Source: an uncultured Rhodospirillaceae bacterium (GTDB lineage Bacteria; Pseudomonadota; Alphaproteobacteria; Rhodospirillales; Magnetospirillaceae). Taken from it: a stretch of DNA of 64,000 bases. Under the pieces are notes generated by a model that saw nothing but the letters and a program-made list of their open reading frames with translations, searched no databases and was not told the DNA's origin. Position numbers and translations under genes: made by a program. Location: the NCBI GenBank assembly GCA_903901915.1, contig CAIUSV010000067.1, positions 1 to 64,000 on the forward strand. The letters run 5' to 3'. Position 1 is the stretch's first letter, and each line of letters begins with the position of its first letter. Below are positions 1-7,492 of this stretch, piece after piece.

Positions 1-1254
1 GCCTGCCTGTCGTGGCCTCAAGAGGCTATTGCTGGCTGCGATAGTGCGAAAGGGGTAGAGCAATCTGCACTCGGCGCATCGCCGTTTCTCGGGGGCGCCG
101 CAATAACTGTACTGCCCAATGACTTGAGTTTGAATATTTCAACAGATAATGCGGGGGAGTTACAAGTTATACCCGTGTGGCCAGGGAATAGTATTCAGTT
201 TGTGTATAACATGTGGGTGGAGTCGCAGCATCAGGATGATGTTTATCTTGAGGTTATATTGCCAAACGATGGTCGGATTGTGCCAAGAGGGACTCCGAAT
301 ATTCATATCACCGTCATTGATGGGAAAACATTCGAACGTAGAAAGCTTCACAACCCAACGAACGGGATCGAAGTCGGTAGGGGGGTGTGGCGCTTTCCAG
401 TCGAAAAGTTGTTAAGACATGGAAGCAAATTCCTTTTGGTAACAAGCCCTTTTGAATCTGGGACGTTCACCTGGAAGACAGCGGAAGTTGGGGTACGACT
501 AGTGTCCCGTCAGTGGGAGAGCCGGGCTTGTAGGGCTTTGGTAGAGCGACGTGAAGATGGTGCCAATGCTCAGGCGTATGATGGCGCCCCACTCGTCATC
601 GACGCCATCCATTATTCATCGACGGTTATCGCAAGGGACGCTCGAATCCAAGCGAGAAGCAACCAGGCCGGATGGTTCAGGACGCGGGTCGGAGTTGGTC
701 CATGGTCGGAACCTACGGCCTATAATCGGGTTGGCGATTTGGCAACGGTTGTGGTGGCGAATTCTCGCCTGACACTTGGCGGTAACGATATACACTTAAA
801 ATTCACAGACTTGGTCGGCAACGAAACTGATTTGGATCAAATCGGTGGTCGGCCGACTGCGATTACCATTAACAAGGTGGAAAATCCACCGCCTATGGCG
901 GGGGTAATTTTGACGTCAAATGATGTATCTCTTGGAAAGGATGGTTCTGTCGCTATTCGAGACTTCCATCTCACTTGGCGGACGATTGTAGATGCCGATG
1001 GCATCCAATACGTAGTCTACATTGTTCCGGCTACTTATTCAGAATCTTCCGGCATTAAGGGCCTCAATCGGAAGGCTACCATTTCAGGTGCTGATGGTCG
1101 CTGGATCTCCGACAAATATCTGAAATTTGACTCGTTGGGGAACCCATTGAAAGCAGGCACCTACAAAATATTGATGTCTACCGCCCTTAGTGGTTCTGAT
1201 GAGGATATTCTTGGCTCTCCGGACGCGAGAACCGTTGTGCTTACTGACAGGTGA
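1..1254 (+). CDS. Unrecognised protein, 5' end outside the window
   Basis: The frame is open from base 1 to the TGA at 1252-1254, so the gene very probably starts left of the window; a TTG at 124 is the first usable start inside it but has no convincing ribosome site. The visible part is about 417 residues, beta-rich in appearance, with no transmembrane segment, cysteine cluster or catalytic motif that I recognise. Stretches such as LGGNDIHLKFTDLVGNE and the C-terminal GTYKILMSTAL look like Ig-like or adhesin-type strands, which is only an impression. Base composition is clearly more AT-rich than the core genes further right, fitting cargo of an integrated element. It converges with the lipoprotein gene on the other strand. 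Confidence 0.55.
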   Translation, partial: ACLSWPQEAIAGCDSAKGVEQSALGASPFLGGAAITVLPNDLSLNISTDNAGELQVIPVWPGNSIQFVYNMWVESQHQDDVYLEVILPNDGRIVPRGTPNIHITVIDGKTFERRKLHNPTNGIEVGRGVWRFPVEKLLRHGSKFLLVTSPFESGTFTWKTAEVGVRLVSRQWESRACRALVERREDGANAQAYDGAPLVIDAIHYSSTVIARDARIQARSNQAGWFRTRVGVGPWSEPTAYNRVGDLATVVVANSRLTLGGNDIHLKFTDLVGNETDLDQIGGRPTAITINKVENPPPMAGVILTSNDVSLGKDGSVAIRDFHLTWRTIVDADGIQYVVYIVPATYSESSGIKGLNRKATISGADGRWISDKYLKFDSLGNPLKAGTYKILMSTALSGSDEDILGSPDARTVVLTDR

Positions 1255-1368
1255 TGGCTTCCAGATTGTCGGCACAACCATCTAGGGCGTGGCTCGCCTC
1301 GCGCTGCTTGGCATTGCCGAAGCCGGTTGTCGGCGTTTCCATGGTGGTGGCGAAAAGAAGTCCGTAAA

Positions 1369-2199
1369 TCACCCGCACGTCGGAGCGTCTTGTAGAAGAT
1401 CGCGCCACCGCTCCCGCCATCCGGTTTCATGCGTTGTCCCGGCAACCGTCCTAGCCACCACGCACGACGAACCGGAAGCCTGCCGGAAGCGTTCAGCGAT
1501 TACCGGCGGCACCGTCGTATCAGCTCCGCCGCTCCAATGGATTTGCGGGATTTTGGCCACTCCGCCCGCAACGTCAATGGCATTGAGCGAACCGGAAAGA
1601 GGAGAGACGCCATGCAAGCGGTTCACCTCGGCATGGTCGAGATTGCCAGCAACCGTGCGGATCGTGGCCACATCCTTTCGGCCTGCCGCCACCAGCACCG
1701 CCACGGCTCCACCCCCCGAATAGCCCACGAGGTTGATTTTCTGCCCTGGCACTTGTTTCGCCACCTGATCGACGGCTTGCCCCATCGAGGCGATAACCTC
1801 CGGAGCGAACCGCTTGGAAGTCCAATAGGGGATAGCGCAATTCGGATTTTTCGCCCTGGCCGTGAACTGGCAGGGGCGGGCGATATAGACGACGTTCGGA
1901 GCCGGATCGACGGATGCCAGGGACAGCCCAAGGGCGTCTTTCGGTGTCGGATCAAGCGACACCTCGGAGCGAGACAACCATGCAAGACCGTCCCCTTCGA
2001 TATAGACGTTCACCGGGGCGTTCGGGTCAGCGATCCGCACAAAGGCCGTTAAAACGAAAGCGTCGGTCTTTATGGCCATCCGCTTGAGGCCCGCCGGTTT
2101 GGCAATGGCTTCGGCGTTCATATCGCGGTCAAGCGCCGCGCACCCGGCAAGAGCCGGAAGCGACAGCGCAAGGCAGATGGCCACCCCAGCCCGTTTCAC
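1369..2199 (-). CDS. Lipoprotein with alpha/beta-hydrolase fold
   Basis: A 276-residue protein starting at GTG. The N-terminus is a lipoprotein signal with lipobox LAGC (Cys about residue 20), so it should be anchored in a membrane facing the periplasm. Around residue 160 the motif GYSGGG is the nucleophile elbow of serine alpha/beta hydrolases; SGGADTTVPP (about 225-235) and the late THETGW fit the acid and histidine of the triad. Substrate unknown; esterase or lipase-like activity is inferred from the fold only. Its start lies 3 bases after the stop of the autotransporter gene, so the two are probably co-transcribed and may work together at the cell surface. Confidence 0.65.
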   Translation of the reverse strand: MKRAGVAICLALSLPALAGCAALDRDMNAEAIAKPAGLKRMAIKTDAFVLTAFVRIADPNAPVNVYIEGDGLAWLSRSEVSLDPTPKDALGLSLASVDPAPNVVYIARPCQFTARAKNPNCAIPYWTSKRFAPEVIASMGQAVDQVAKQVPGQKINLVGYSGGGAVAVLVAAGRKDVATIRTVAGNLDHAEVNRLHGVSPLSGSLNAIDVAGGVAKIPQIHWSGGADTTVPPVIAERFRQASGSSCVVARTVAGTTHETGWRERWRDLLQDAPTCG

Positions 2200-2202
2200 C
2201 CC

Positions 2203-3762
2203 TTAAAACTCCGTGCGCACTTGCAAGGAGCCGGTATGGCTCACATAGCGGTCACTCAAATCCGCGTCGTACTTGGCCGAAACGGTCGTATTTCGGACGG
2301 AAGCCACGTCCAGGCCCACACCAAGATTAAAATGCTCCTGGGCAACCGTAATGCCCGACGTGGTGAAGGACGATCCGCCCGCAACATAGGTCGAAGTCTG
2401 ATCGGGAGCCGAACCGTTGAACTCATGCAGCCATATGGCGCGGGCATTCGGCTTTATATTCCATTCCCCGGCCTGGGCAATGGTGGTCGAGACCTTGCCA
2501 CCAAGACCGGAGCGGACGCTATCAGCCGAGGAGCTGCCAACGGTCAGATTGGCACCGGCTGCGCCGGTTTCGGTGTAGCCATCCTGATTAAGCCGGTTGT
2601 AGGCAATCGAGACAAGGGGGGTGACGACGGCAGGCCCGACAGATAGAGGATAGCCAAATTCGGCTTTCGCCCCGTATTGCTGGCCAGCAAAGGACGCCTT
2701 GGCCACCTGCTGCGGGGCACCCGTGAAATTGACGACGCGGGTTGCATCGTAATCATGTCGGCCATAGGTCAAAGCCCCGTCCACATACCAGCTATTCGCC
2801 GTGTAGGTGCCGTATAGGCTCCCAATGTACGAGTTGATTTTTTGCCCGCTGCCATCACGGCTTCCGGTGTCGTCAACATTGGTTCGGGCATAGGCGAAGG
2901 AAGCCCCGACACGCACCGCATCGAGAACGCGGGCGTCTGCACCGAAGGCAAGGCCGTAAGTGCCAGCGGTATAGCCGTCCACATCCTGGCGACGATCTTG
3001 GGAAGCGTAGGAGCCGAAACCCTGCCCCCACACGCCTAAGCCCCTGAGCGTCTCGCCCGACGAAATGCCCGTCTGATCGGCTGCCGCCGTGCGCACGCCG
3101 TCAGAGCGAATTTGGATGGTGCCAAGCGCCTGATTTGTCGCGCCGAGAGAGGCCTGAGTTGTGCCGCCGTTCACTTCCGGCCGGAGCTGTGCGCCAGCCT
3201 TTTGGATATCAGCCGTGGAAGTGAGGCTGTTAACCGCAGAGGCCAATGCCTGCATAGCGGTGTTTGTGCCTGAATAGTTGGAGAGCGCATTAAGTGAAGC
3301 GCCATTAGCTCCCGAAACAGCGGCAGCCTGATTTGTGGCATTCACAAACGGAATGACATACTGCTCTTGAACAAAATCGATCCCGGACACGGTGTGTGGG
3401 TCAATGGTTACAATAGTTCTATTATCTACTTTGATGACGCTAGACCCCGGCGTCATTGTTACGGTATGGCCATTTATCTGAAAGCTCGTCACCCCGTAGT
3501 GAGGCTGAATGCGCGTTATAAAGGTGCAATCTGCGGCGGTCGGAATGGCTGCGTTGCAACCGCCTCCCGACGTCCACGTCGGCACAGGCGACGGCAACAC
3601 CGCAGTGCCCGGATTGCTGGCGGAGTAGTACAGCGTGGATTCATCCCCGTTGAACACCATGCCAGCACTGGCACCGCCGGCAATGAGGCATCCCCCAGCT
3701 ATCGCCAAAATCGCCATGGGCGAAGCGCTGGCGAGCAACGCACCATACAGAGACCGTTTCAT
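2203..3762 (-). CDS. Autotransporter beta-domain protein
   Basis: A 519-residue protein starting at the ATG at 3762, preceded by a GGGGGGAAG ribosome site. Residues 1-30 form a signal peptide. A short passenger (about 30-230) has no recognisable enzymatic motif; it contains cysteines near CNAAIP and DCTF. From about residue 245 (GLGVWGQGFGSYASQ) to the end the sequence has the alternating aromatic and glycine pattern of the 12-stranded autotransporter barrel, finishing in a terminal phenylalanine (VRTEF) as expected for BAM-assembled outer-membrane proteins. The passenger is much shorter than in classical adhesins, so the product may mainly present a small domain. It heads a two-gene unit with the downstream lipoprotein hydrolase. 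Confidence 0.8.
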   Translation of the reverse strand: MKRSLYGALLASASPMAILAIAGGCLIAGGASAGMVFNGDESTLYYSASNPGTAVLPSPVPTWTSGGGCNAAIPTAADCTFITRIQPHYGVTSFQINGHTVTMTPGSSVIKVDNRTIVTIDPHTVSGIDFVQEQYVIPFVNATNQAAAVSGANGASLNALSNYSGTNTAMQALASAVNSLTSTADIQKAGAQLRPEVNGGTTQASLGATNQALGTIQIRSDGVRTAAADQTGISSGETLRGLGVWGQGFGSYASQDRRQDVDGYTAGTYGLAFGADARVLDAVRVGASFAYARTNVDDTGSRDGSGQKINSYIGSLYGTYTANSWYVDGALTYGRHDYDATRVVNFTGAPQQVAKASFAGQQYGAKAEFGYPLSVGPAVVTPLVSIAYNRLNQDGYTETGAAGANLTVGSSSADSVRSGLGGKVSTTIAQAGEWNIKPNARAIWLHEFNGSAPDQTSTYVAGGSSFTTSGITVAQEHFNLGVGLDVASVRNTTVSAKYDADLSDRYVSHTGSLQVRTEF

Positions 3763-3884
3763 GCAGCTTCCCCCCCACCGTTCACGAATGTCCCGGAAAG
3801 CCGGGCATGGTTCATAGTTCCGATGGCGGAAGATGCCGCCGGATGCGATAATCTCTGCGGGGCTATCGGCACGCGTCCACATTC

Positions 3885-3908
3885 GGAGACACCAAGAAAG
3901 GTGTCTCC
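3885..3908. repeat. Perfect 9-bp inverted repeat, candidate operator or hairpin
   Basis: GGAGACACC and GGTGTCTCC flank a 6-base AAGAAA spacer. The site lies in the 393-base gap between the divergent autotransporter and HTH genes. There is no T-run on either side, so an operator (perhaps for the neighbouring HTH protein) is as likely as a transcript hairpin. No gene is supported in the rest of the gap. Confidence 0.45.
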
Positions 3909-4155
3909 GGCAGGGGAGCGGATGGGGCGCGCCCCGTTATTCCGCGCGTTTAGCCGTTTCGTACCGCCCATCGCTCGCATCGCGCCCATGCCTTTTCGTG
4001 AGGGCGCTACGGGGCGAAGCTCCGCGAATGGAGATTTGATATCACGTTCGGAGACGTGGCGCAACTGGAACGAGGCGAAATGTCGCTGAACGTGGATGAG
4101 CTATCGGCGGGCGGATTTCAGCTTGCCGGGTTTGACGGGTTGAGGGAGCGGATGG

Positions 4156-4785
4156 GTGAAGGCAACGGGTGTACTCGCGACGGATGAGGGGAATGCACGA
4201 GACGATGCGTTCATTGAGCGTATGGGCGTCGTCATCGAATTGGCGGGCGGTCCGGCGGAGCTTTCACAGAAATCGTCGCTTTCCCGCTCCGTTATTCACA
4301 AATATGGAAGCGGGGGTTCCGATCCCTCACGGTTGCGTCTTGTCGCCATCGCGAAGGCGGCGGGCGTTTCGGTCGAGTGGCTGGCAACCGGAGAGGGGCC
4401 GATGCTATCCGGCGACAGGGTTCCGCTTGGCGCGAGTGGCCAGCTCGACAAGAGCTTCCTCACCTACCTCATGATCGAGATATACGCGATCATTCTCGAA
4501 TACGGTGGGGACGAGGAGTTCATGCAGTTGCCCGATACGTTGTCGACGATGTATGCGGACTTGTGCCGCATCTACGAACACCGGGAAGAGCGGTTCATCG
4601 GCGCCAAAACCTTGTTACACCAATTCCGCGAAACGGTGCGCACCAAAACCGTTCACGATGCGGAGGACCGGATCGTTGGTGTTGGTGCTGCGTCTTTGCT
4701 GTATAGGCTTCGCGAAACTCTGGCTGCCAAAGTCCATACCGATGAGGCGACAGCAAACGAACATGGCGACCGCTCCGGCGAGTGA
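4156..4785 (+). CDS. Phage-repressor-like HTH protein
   Basis: A 209-residue protein beginning at a GTG with GAGGGAG about 7 bases upstream. Residues about 20-75 read as an XRE/CI-type helix-turn-helix: a Q-K-S-S-L-S-R-S-V-I-H-K-Y recognition region followed by VSVEWLATGEGP, a phrase typical of the bacteriophage CI repressor N-terminal domain. There is no LexA-type protease domain; the C-terminal 130 residues are helical, with no recognised motif apart from two similar segments (LLHQFRETVRTKTVHD and LLYRLRETLAAKVHTD), suggesting an internal duplication. Probably a DNA-binding regulator of the element, dimerising through the C-terminal helices. The stop is immediately followed by a strong promoter-like sequence on the same strand. 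Confidence 0.65.
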   Translation: MKATGVLATDEGNARDDAFIERMGVVIELAGGPAELSQKSSLSRSVIHKYGSGGSDPSRLRLVAIAKAAGVSVEWLATGEGPMLSGDRVPLGASGQLDKSFLTYLMIEIYAIILEYGGDEEFMQLPDTLSTMYADLCRIYEHREERFIGAKTLLHQFRETVRTKTVHDAEDRIVGVGAASLLYRLRETLAAKVHTDEATANEHGDRSGE

Positions 4786-4786
4786 A

Positions 4787-4814
4787 TTGACTTTTCGGGC
4801 GAAAAACATACAAT
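4787..4814 (+). promoter_or_regulatory. Sigma70-type promoter P1 after the HTH gene
   Basis: TTGACT (4787-4792), 16-base spacer, TACAAT (4809-4814). It begins 1 base after the HTH gene stop and points into 4820-5080, which has no supported plus-strand gene. Downstream sequence folds: GGGTAT/ATACCC (4866-4871, 4896-4901) enclosing CGGGC/GCCCG (4880-4884, 4890-4894). Confidence 0.45.
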
Positions 4815-4932
4815 TCCGGCGGCAACTAATGGCCGCAAACCGTATCGGCCGCCCCATCGCTTTCGGGGTATGGAGGGGTCGGGCTACACGCCCGGATACC
4901 CACTCCGGTTGCTGGAATGGCTGCGGGAAAGA

Positions 4933-4960
4933 TTGACTTTCTCCGCTTCCGTCCTAGAAT
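4933..4960 (+). promoter_or_regulatory. Sigma70-type promoter P2 for a putative small RNA
   Basis: TTGACT (4933-4938), 16-base spacer, TAGAAT (4955-4960). The -35 hexamer and spacing match P1. Predicted transcription start is near 4967. The intrinsic terminator at 5055-5080 is on the same strand about 100 bases downstream. Confidence 0.5.
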
Positions 4961-5080
4961 GGAAGGTGACACGTCGGCGTAAACGCGATGCCGGGTAGCC
5001 TTCGGGTCCGCTGGGGCGCTTCGCTCCCAGGTCGGCGTGTCCTTCCTACAGATTAAAGAGGCTTCGAGCCTCTTTTTTTT
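4961..5080 (+). ncRNA. Candidate structured small RNA (about 115-120 nt)
   Basis: No coding frame is supported here, but the sequence folds strongly. A closing stem pairs GGAAG (4961-4965) with CTTCC (5042-5046) and GACACG (4968-4973) with CGTGTC (5036-5041), with a 2-base bulge. Inside is a hairpin, CTGGGGCG (5011-5018) with CGCTCCCAG (5022-5030). The transcript would end at the terminator 5055-5080. The outermost pairs begin upstream of the start predicted from P2, so either P1 drives the RNA, the start is slightly earlier than estimated, or only the inner stem forms. The last 28 bases are antisense to the end of the nuclease-like gene on the minus strand. Function is unknown; an antisense or antitoxin RNA is a hypothesis. 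Confidence 0.4.
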
Positions 5081-5478
5081 ATGCGCCGCACATGGTCCGG
5101 GTTGGACCGGTGGTAGGACTGCAAGAATATCTCTCCCTTCACCGTTCCCTTCAATACCGCCACCCACCATTCCCCATCATGGGCGTACACGATGACGTGG
5201 CGGGTGCGGTCGCGGACGGTTTCCCCGTGGTCGAGGAGTGGTTGCAGGAATTGGTATCGCTCCTGCGTCACTTCGGGATGCTCCCCCGCATGGCTCAGAA
5301 GAGTCTCTTGGCTCAGAAGTACCGTGCGGGATTCTGCTTCGAGGATACCCGCTATCGCTTCGGTCGCGATGGCTACGGGGAAATAGCCGGGAACCCTGCC
5401 AGAAAGGAACCGGGCGAACTCCTCGGACTTCAGGCGTATTCCGATTTCGCGAGCCTCTTCGGCCGTTTCGGGGCTCAT
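5053..5478 (-). CDS. Small protein resembling phage barnase-EndoU-type nuclease (PBECR) domains
   Basis: A 141-residue protein starting at ATG 5478 with a weak ribosome site. The C-terminal 90 residues have the layout I associate with phage PBECR/MuF-C toxin-like nucleases: a conserved TVLLSQETLLSH region, EVTQERYQFLQPLL, a predicted strand pair RHVIVYAHDGEWWVAVLK, and a final GEIFLQSYHRSNPDHVRR segment. In such families a late histidine and S/T-rich strand are catalytic; here His123 and Ser121 are candidates. The family is recalled from pattern, not confirmed. In phages these domains often sit on head proteins; here it is free-standing, next to a putative structured RNA convergent with its 3' end. 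A plain phage hypothetical protein is the alternative. Confidence 0.45.
   Translation of the reverse strand: MSPETAEEAREIGIRLKSEEFARFLSGRVPGYFPVAIATEAIAGILEAESRTVLLSQETLLSHAGEHPEVTQERYQFLQPLLDHGETVRDRTRHVIVYAHDGEWWVAVLKGTVKGEIFLQSYHRSNPDHVRRIKKRGSKPL
5055..5080 (+). terminator. Intrinsic terminator
   Basis: AGAGGCT, loop TCG, AGCCTCT (5057-5073), followed by a run of seven Ts (5074-5080) on the plus strand. It overlaps the last codons of the minus-strand gene and most clearly terminates plus-strand transcripts. Confidence 0.8.
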
Positions 5479-5509
5479 AAGGGAAGAAACGCCTTGTGCC
5501 GGTTGTGAG

Positions 5510-5543
5510 CCGAAAAGAAGGGGATTGCGCCTCTTCTTTTCGG
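5510..5543. terminator. 11-bp inverted repeat, likely transcript-end hairpin
   Basis: CCGAAAAGAAG (5510-5520) pairs perfectly with CTTCTTTTCGG (5533-5543) around a 12-base loop. It lies between two minus-strand genes, downstream of the small exported protein, so it probably ends or processes that mRNA. Ts are inside the stem rather than after it. Confidence 0.45.
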
Positions 5544-5558
5544 CAATCTATCGCCGCA

Positions 5559-5894
5559 TCAAATCTTCGGTTCGGCCTTGGCGCAAGCCGCAACGACATA
5601 GCCGGAGTTGTTGCCGTTCACGTACAGCTTCATCGAAGTCCTGTCGAGACGGAAACTCACACCAACCTGCGGGCCGGAAAGGTATTCTATGACAACGGAG
5701 GCCGGTTGTTCCCGGAACGCCATATATGCCCGCGTCTCCACCTCAATGCCTGTGCCCTTCTCGCGGTCCCACTCGTATGTTTTGTGAAACTCGGTCGGGG
5801 GTTCCCCATTGTCGCATTTCAGGATGACGGTTTCGGCGCTGGCATTCCCCGCCATCGCCACAAGTGCCAACCCAACCAAAGAAAGACGTTTCAT
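5559..5894 (-). CDS. Small exported protein of unknown function
   Basis: A 111-residue protein with a clear Sec signal peptide (MKRLSLVGLALVAMAGNASA, cleavage after about residue 20). The mature part of about 90 residues has two cysteines (ILKCDNGEP and VAACAKAE) that could form a disulfide, and a beta-strand pattern (GPQVGVSFRLDRTSMKLYVN). I recognise no family. Placed between the integrase and the nuclease-like gene, all on the minus strand, it is likely accessory cargo. Confidence 0.6.
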   Translation of the reverse strand: MKRLSLVGLALVAMAGNASAETVILKCDNGEPPTEFHKTYEWDREKGTGIEVETRAYMAFREQPASVVIEYLSGPQVGVSFRLDRTSMKLYVNGNNSGYVVAACAKAEPKI

Positions 5895-5913
5895 GCTGTC
5901 GCTCCCGGAAAAT

Positions 5914-5937
5914 ACCGTATGAAGAAAACCATACGGT
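5914..5937 (-). terminator. 8-bp inverted repeat after the integrase gene
   Basis: ACCGTATG (5914-5921) and CATACGGT (5930-5937) flank an 8-base loop. Read on the minus strand the hairpin is followed by ATTTTCC, so it can terminate integrase transcription; it also sits just upstream of the exported-protein gene and could be an operator. Confidence 0.45.
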
Positions 5938-5994
5938 CGCCTTCGTTTCCATAGGGAACAACCAGCTGCCTCGGGAATATCTCCGCCCGACCGG

Positions 5995-7278
5995 TCACCC
6001 GCGCAGTTTCACCACGTTCCCCACTTCCTTGGGCGCAACGAGACTTCCGACGAAGTTTGCCCAAGCATCGAAGGCGGATTTGCGCTCTTCGAGGTAGAGA
6101 GCTTTATTGTAGACACCGGCAACGCCCGCTTTTGCCGCTCCGGAAATGTGGTTTACGCACGCCTCCACCACATGCGGCGAGATGCGCAGACGTTCGTTCA
6201 TCATCGTCACCATCGTCCGCCGCAGGTCGTGCAAGATCCAATCCAGCATGGGGGCCTCTCCTGCTTCCACGCGGTTGCGGGAAATCCGACCGTCAACGCG
6301 CTCCTTGGTCTTGCTGAACCCGGAAACGGGCGTTGCACCCGTGTTGGTGAACAGTAACCCGGCATCACCCAACTCCGGGCGTCCCTGGATGATCTTAACA
6401 ACCATAGCGGACAGCGGAATCAGATGGGGGCGTCCGTTCTTCGTTCGATCTTTTGGAATCTCCCACATCGGGCGGTCACCATTCAGGCCGGAGAGTTCGC
6501 CCCGGCACATCCCCGCCACCTCGCCCCGTCGCTGGCCGGTGAGCAGGAGGAGCTTGAACAGGTCGCAGAATGCTCCGCCTTCCGCTCCGAACGCCTGCCA
6601 TACCTCTTTGATCTCCGGCTCCGATAGGGTGCGCTCACCGACGTTCTTCGGCCCTGGGGGTTTGATGCGGTCAGTGGGCGGGATTTCCAGCAAGTCCTTC
6701 TCGGCGCACCAGTTGAAGAACTTGGATAGGTGAGCAAGGAGATTGTTCGCTCCGCCAGCACTGCCGCGCTCCACCATTGTATCCAGCGCCGCACGAACGT
6801 TGGCGCGCGTGATCGAAGCAACCGGGCGATTGGCCCATGCGACCGTATCCGGGCCGAACAGGGCGCGTTTGTAGTCCCGTTGAGTGGTGGCAGCAAGGCG
6901 CACCTCGACGTGCTGCCGCATGAACCGTTCGCCGACGATGTGGAAGGTGTTGGCGGCACGTTCAGTGTTCACCTGCTTTTCTTCTGCCTTGAGCTGGCGT
7001 GGATCAATCCCACGAGCAGCAAGCTCCACCCACAGGCCCGCCTTCTCCCGTGCGTCCTTGAGTGGTAGACCGGCATCATCGTCATTCACCTTCGCCCTGC
7101 CGAGGGTCAGGCGCACGACCTTCCCGCCGATGCGTGTCATGACGAAATATGAGCGCGTACCAGCCAGGGACACGCGCACCCCGAAAGCGGGCATGGACGT
7201 GTCGAAGTAGTCCACCTGCCCTTTTTCTGGAGCGGCGAGACGGGACACGGCAAGGGCAGTGAGCTTCAGTTTCGGCAT
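5995..7278 (-). CDS. int: Tyrosine site-specific integrase, P4-like
   Basis: A 427-residue integrase. Residues 1-90 match the N-terminal arm-binding domain of P4/DUF4102-type integrases (LTALAVSRLAAPEKGQVDYFDT, AFGVRV, LTLGRA). Residues about 110-200 are the SAM-like core-binding domain. The catalytic domain carries the expected residues: Arg250 (LLTGQRRGE), His350 and Arg353 (HDLRR), His377 (NHISG) and the nucleophile Tyr390 (GVYNKALYLEER). All are present, so the enzyme looks intact. Its start is about 170 bases from a tRNA-Thr fragment, the standard arrangement for integrases that recombine within tRNA genes. It transcribes away from the att site into the element. The two direct repeats just upstream may be arm or regulatory sites. 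Confidence 0.93.
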   Translation of the reverse strand: MPKLKLTALAVSRLAAPEKGQVDYFDTSMPAFGVRVSLAGTRSYFVMTRIGGKVVRLTLGRAKVNDDDAGLPLKDAREKAGLWVELAARGIDPRQLKAEEKQVNTERAANTFHIVGERFMRQHVEVRLAATTQRDYKRALFGPDTVAWANRPVASITRANVRAALDTMVERGSAGGANNLLAHLSKFFNWCAEKDLLEIPPTDRIKPPGPKNVGERTLSEPEIKEVWQAFGAEGGAFCDLFKLLLLTGQRRGEVAGMCRGELSGLNGDRPMWEIPKDRTKNGRPHLIPLSAMVVKIIQGRPELGDAGLLFTNTGATPVSGFSKTKERVDGRISRNRVEAGEAPMLDWILHDLRRTMVTMMNERLRISPHVVEACVNHISGAAKAGVAGVYNKALYLEERKSAFDAWANFVGSLVAPKEVGNVVKLRG

Positions 7279-7292
7279 TGGGACGGTTCCTT

Positions 7293-7313
7293 CCTAGGTA
7301 ACGCCTAGGTAAC
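7293..7313. repeat. Direct repeat CCTAGGTAAC x2, candidate arm-type or regulator site
   Basis: CCTAGGTAAC occurs at 7293-7302 and again at 7304-7313, 11 bases apart (about one helical turn), directly upstream of the integrase start. Each contains the palindrome CCTAGG. Position fits arm-type integrase binding or autoregulation. Confidence 0.5.
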
Positions 7314-7446
7314 ATAACACCCCCGTTCAGGGGCATGTTTCGAGGTTATGCCAAGTTCACCATAGAACGCAATATCCCTTGTTTTCTGCGGCTTTTTGGG
7401 GTGTGGTGAGTGATGCAAATTCACCTACGTTCCGGCAATTCTAAGT

Positions 7447-7492
7447 ATTCGTAATGCGCGGGTCGGGAGTTCGAGTCTCTTCGCCGGCACCA
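7447..7492 (+). repeat. 3' half of tRNA-Thr(CGT): attachment site of the integrated element
   Basis: The sequence reads as the 3' half of a tRNA: anticodon loop TTCGTAA (7447-7453, anticodon CGT), T-arm GGGAG-TTCGAGT-CTCTT (7465-7481), acceptor strand CGCCGGC (7482-7488), discriminator A and encoded CCA (7490-7492). The preceding bases cannot pair to complete the anticodon stem and no 5' half exists, so this is not a working tRNA gene. Homology starting in the anticodon loop is a usual crossover point for tRNA-targeting integrases. I read it as the element's right-hand att site; the intact tRNA should lie beyond the left window edge. Confidence 0.75.

Noticed and set aside
7447-7492. Functional tRNA-Thr gene
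   Set aside because: Only the anticodon loop onward is present; the D-arm and acceptor 5' strand are missing, so it is recorded as an att fragment.
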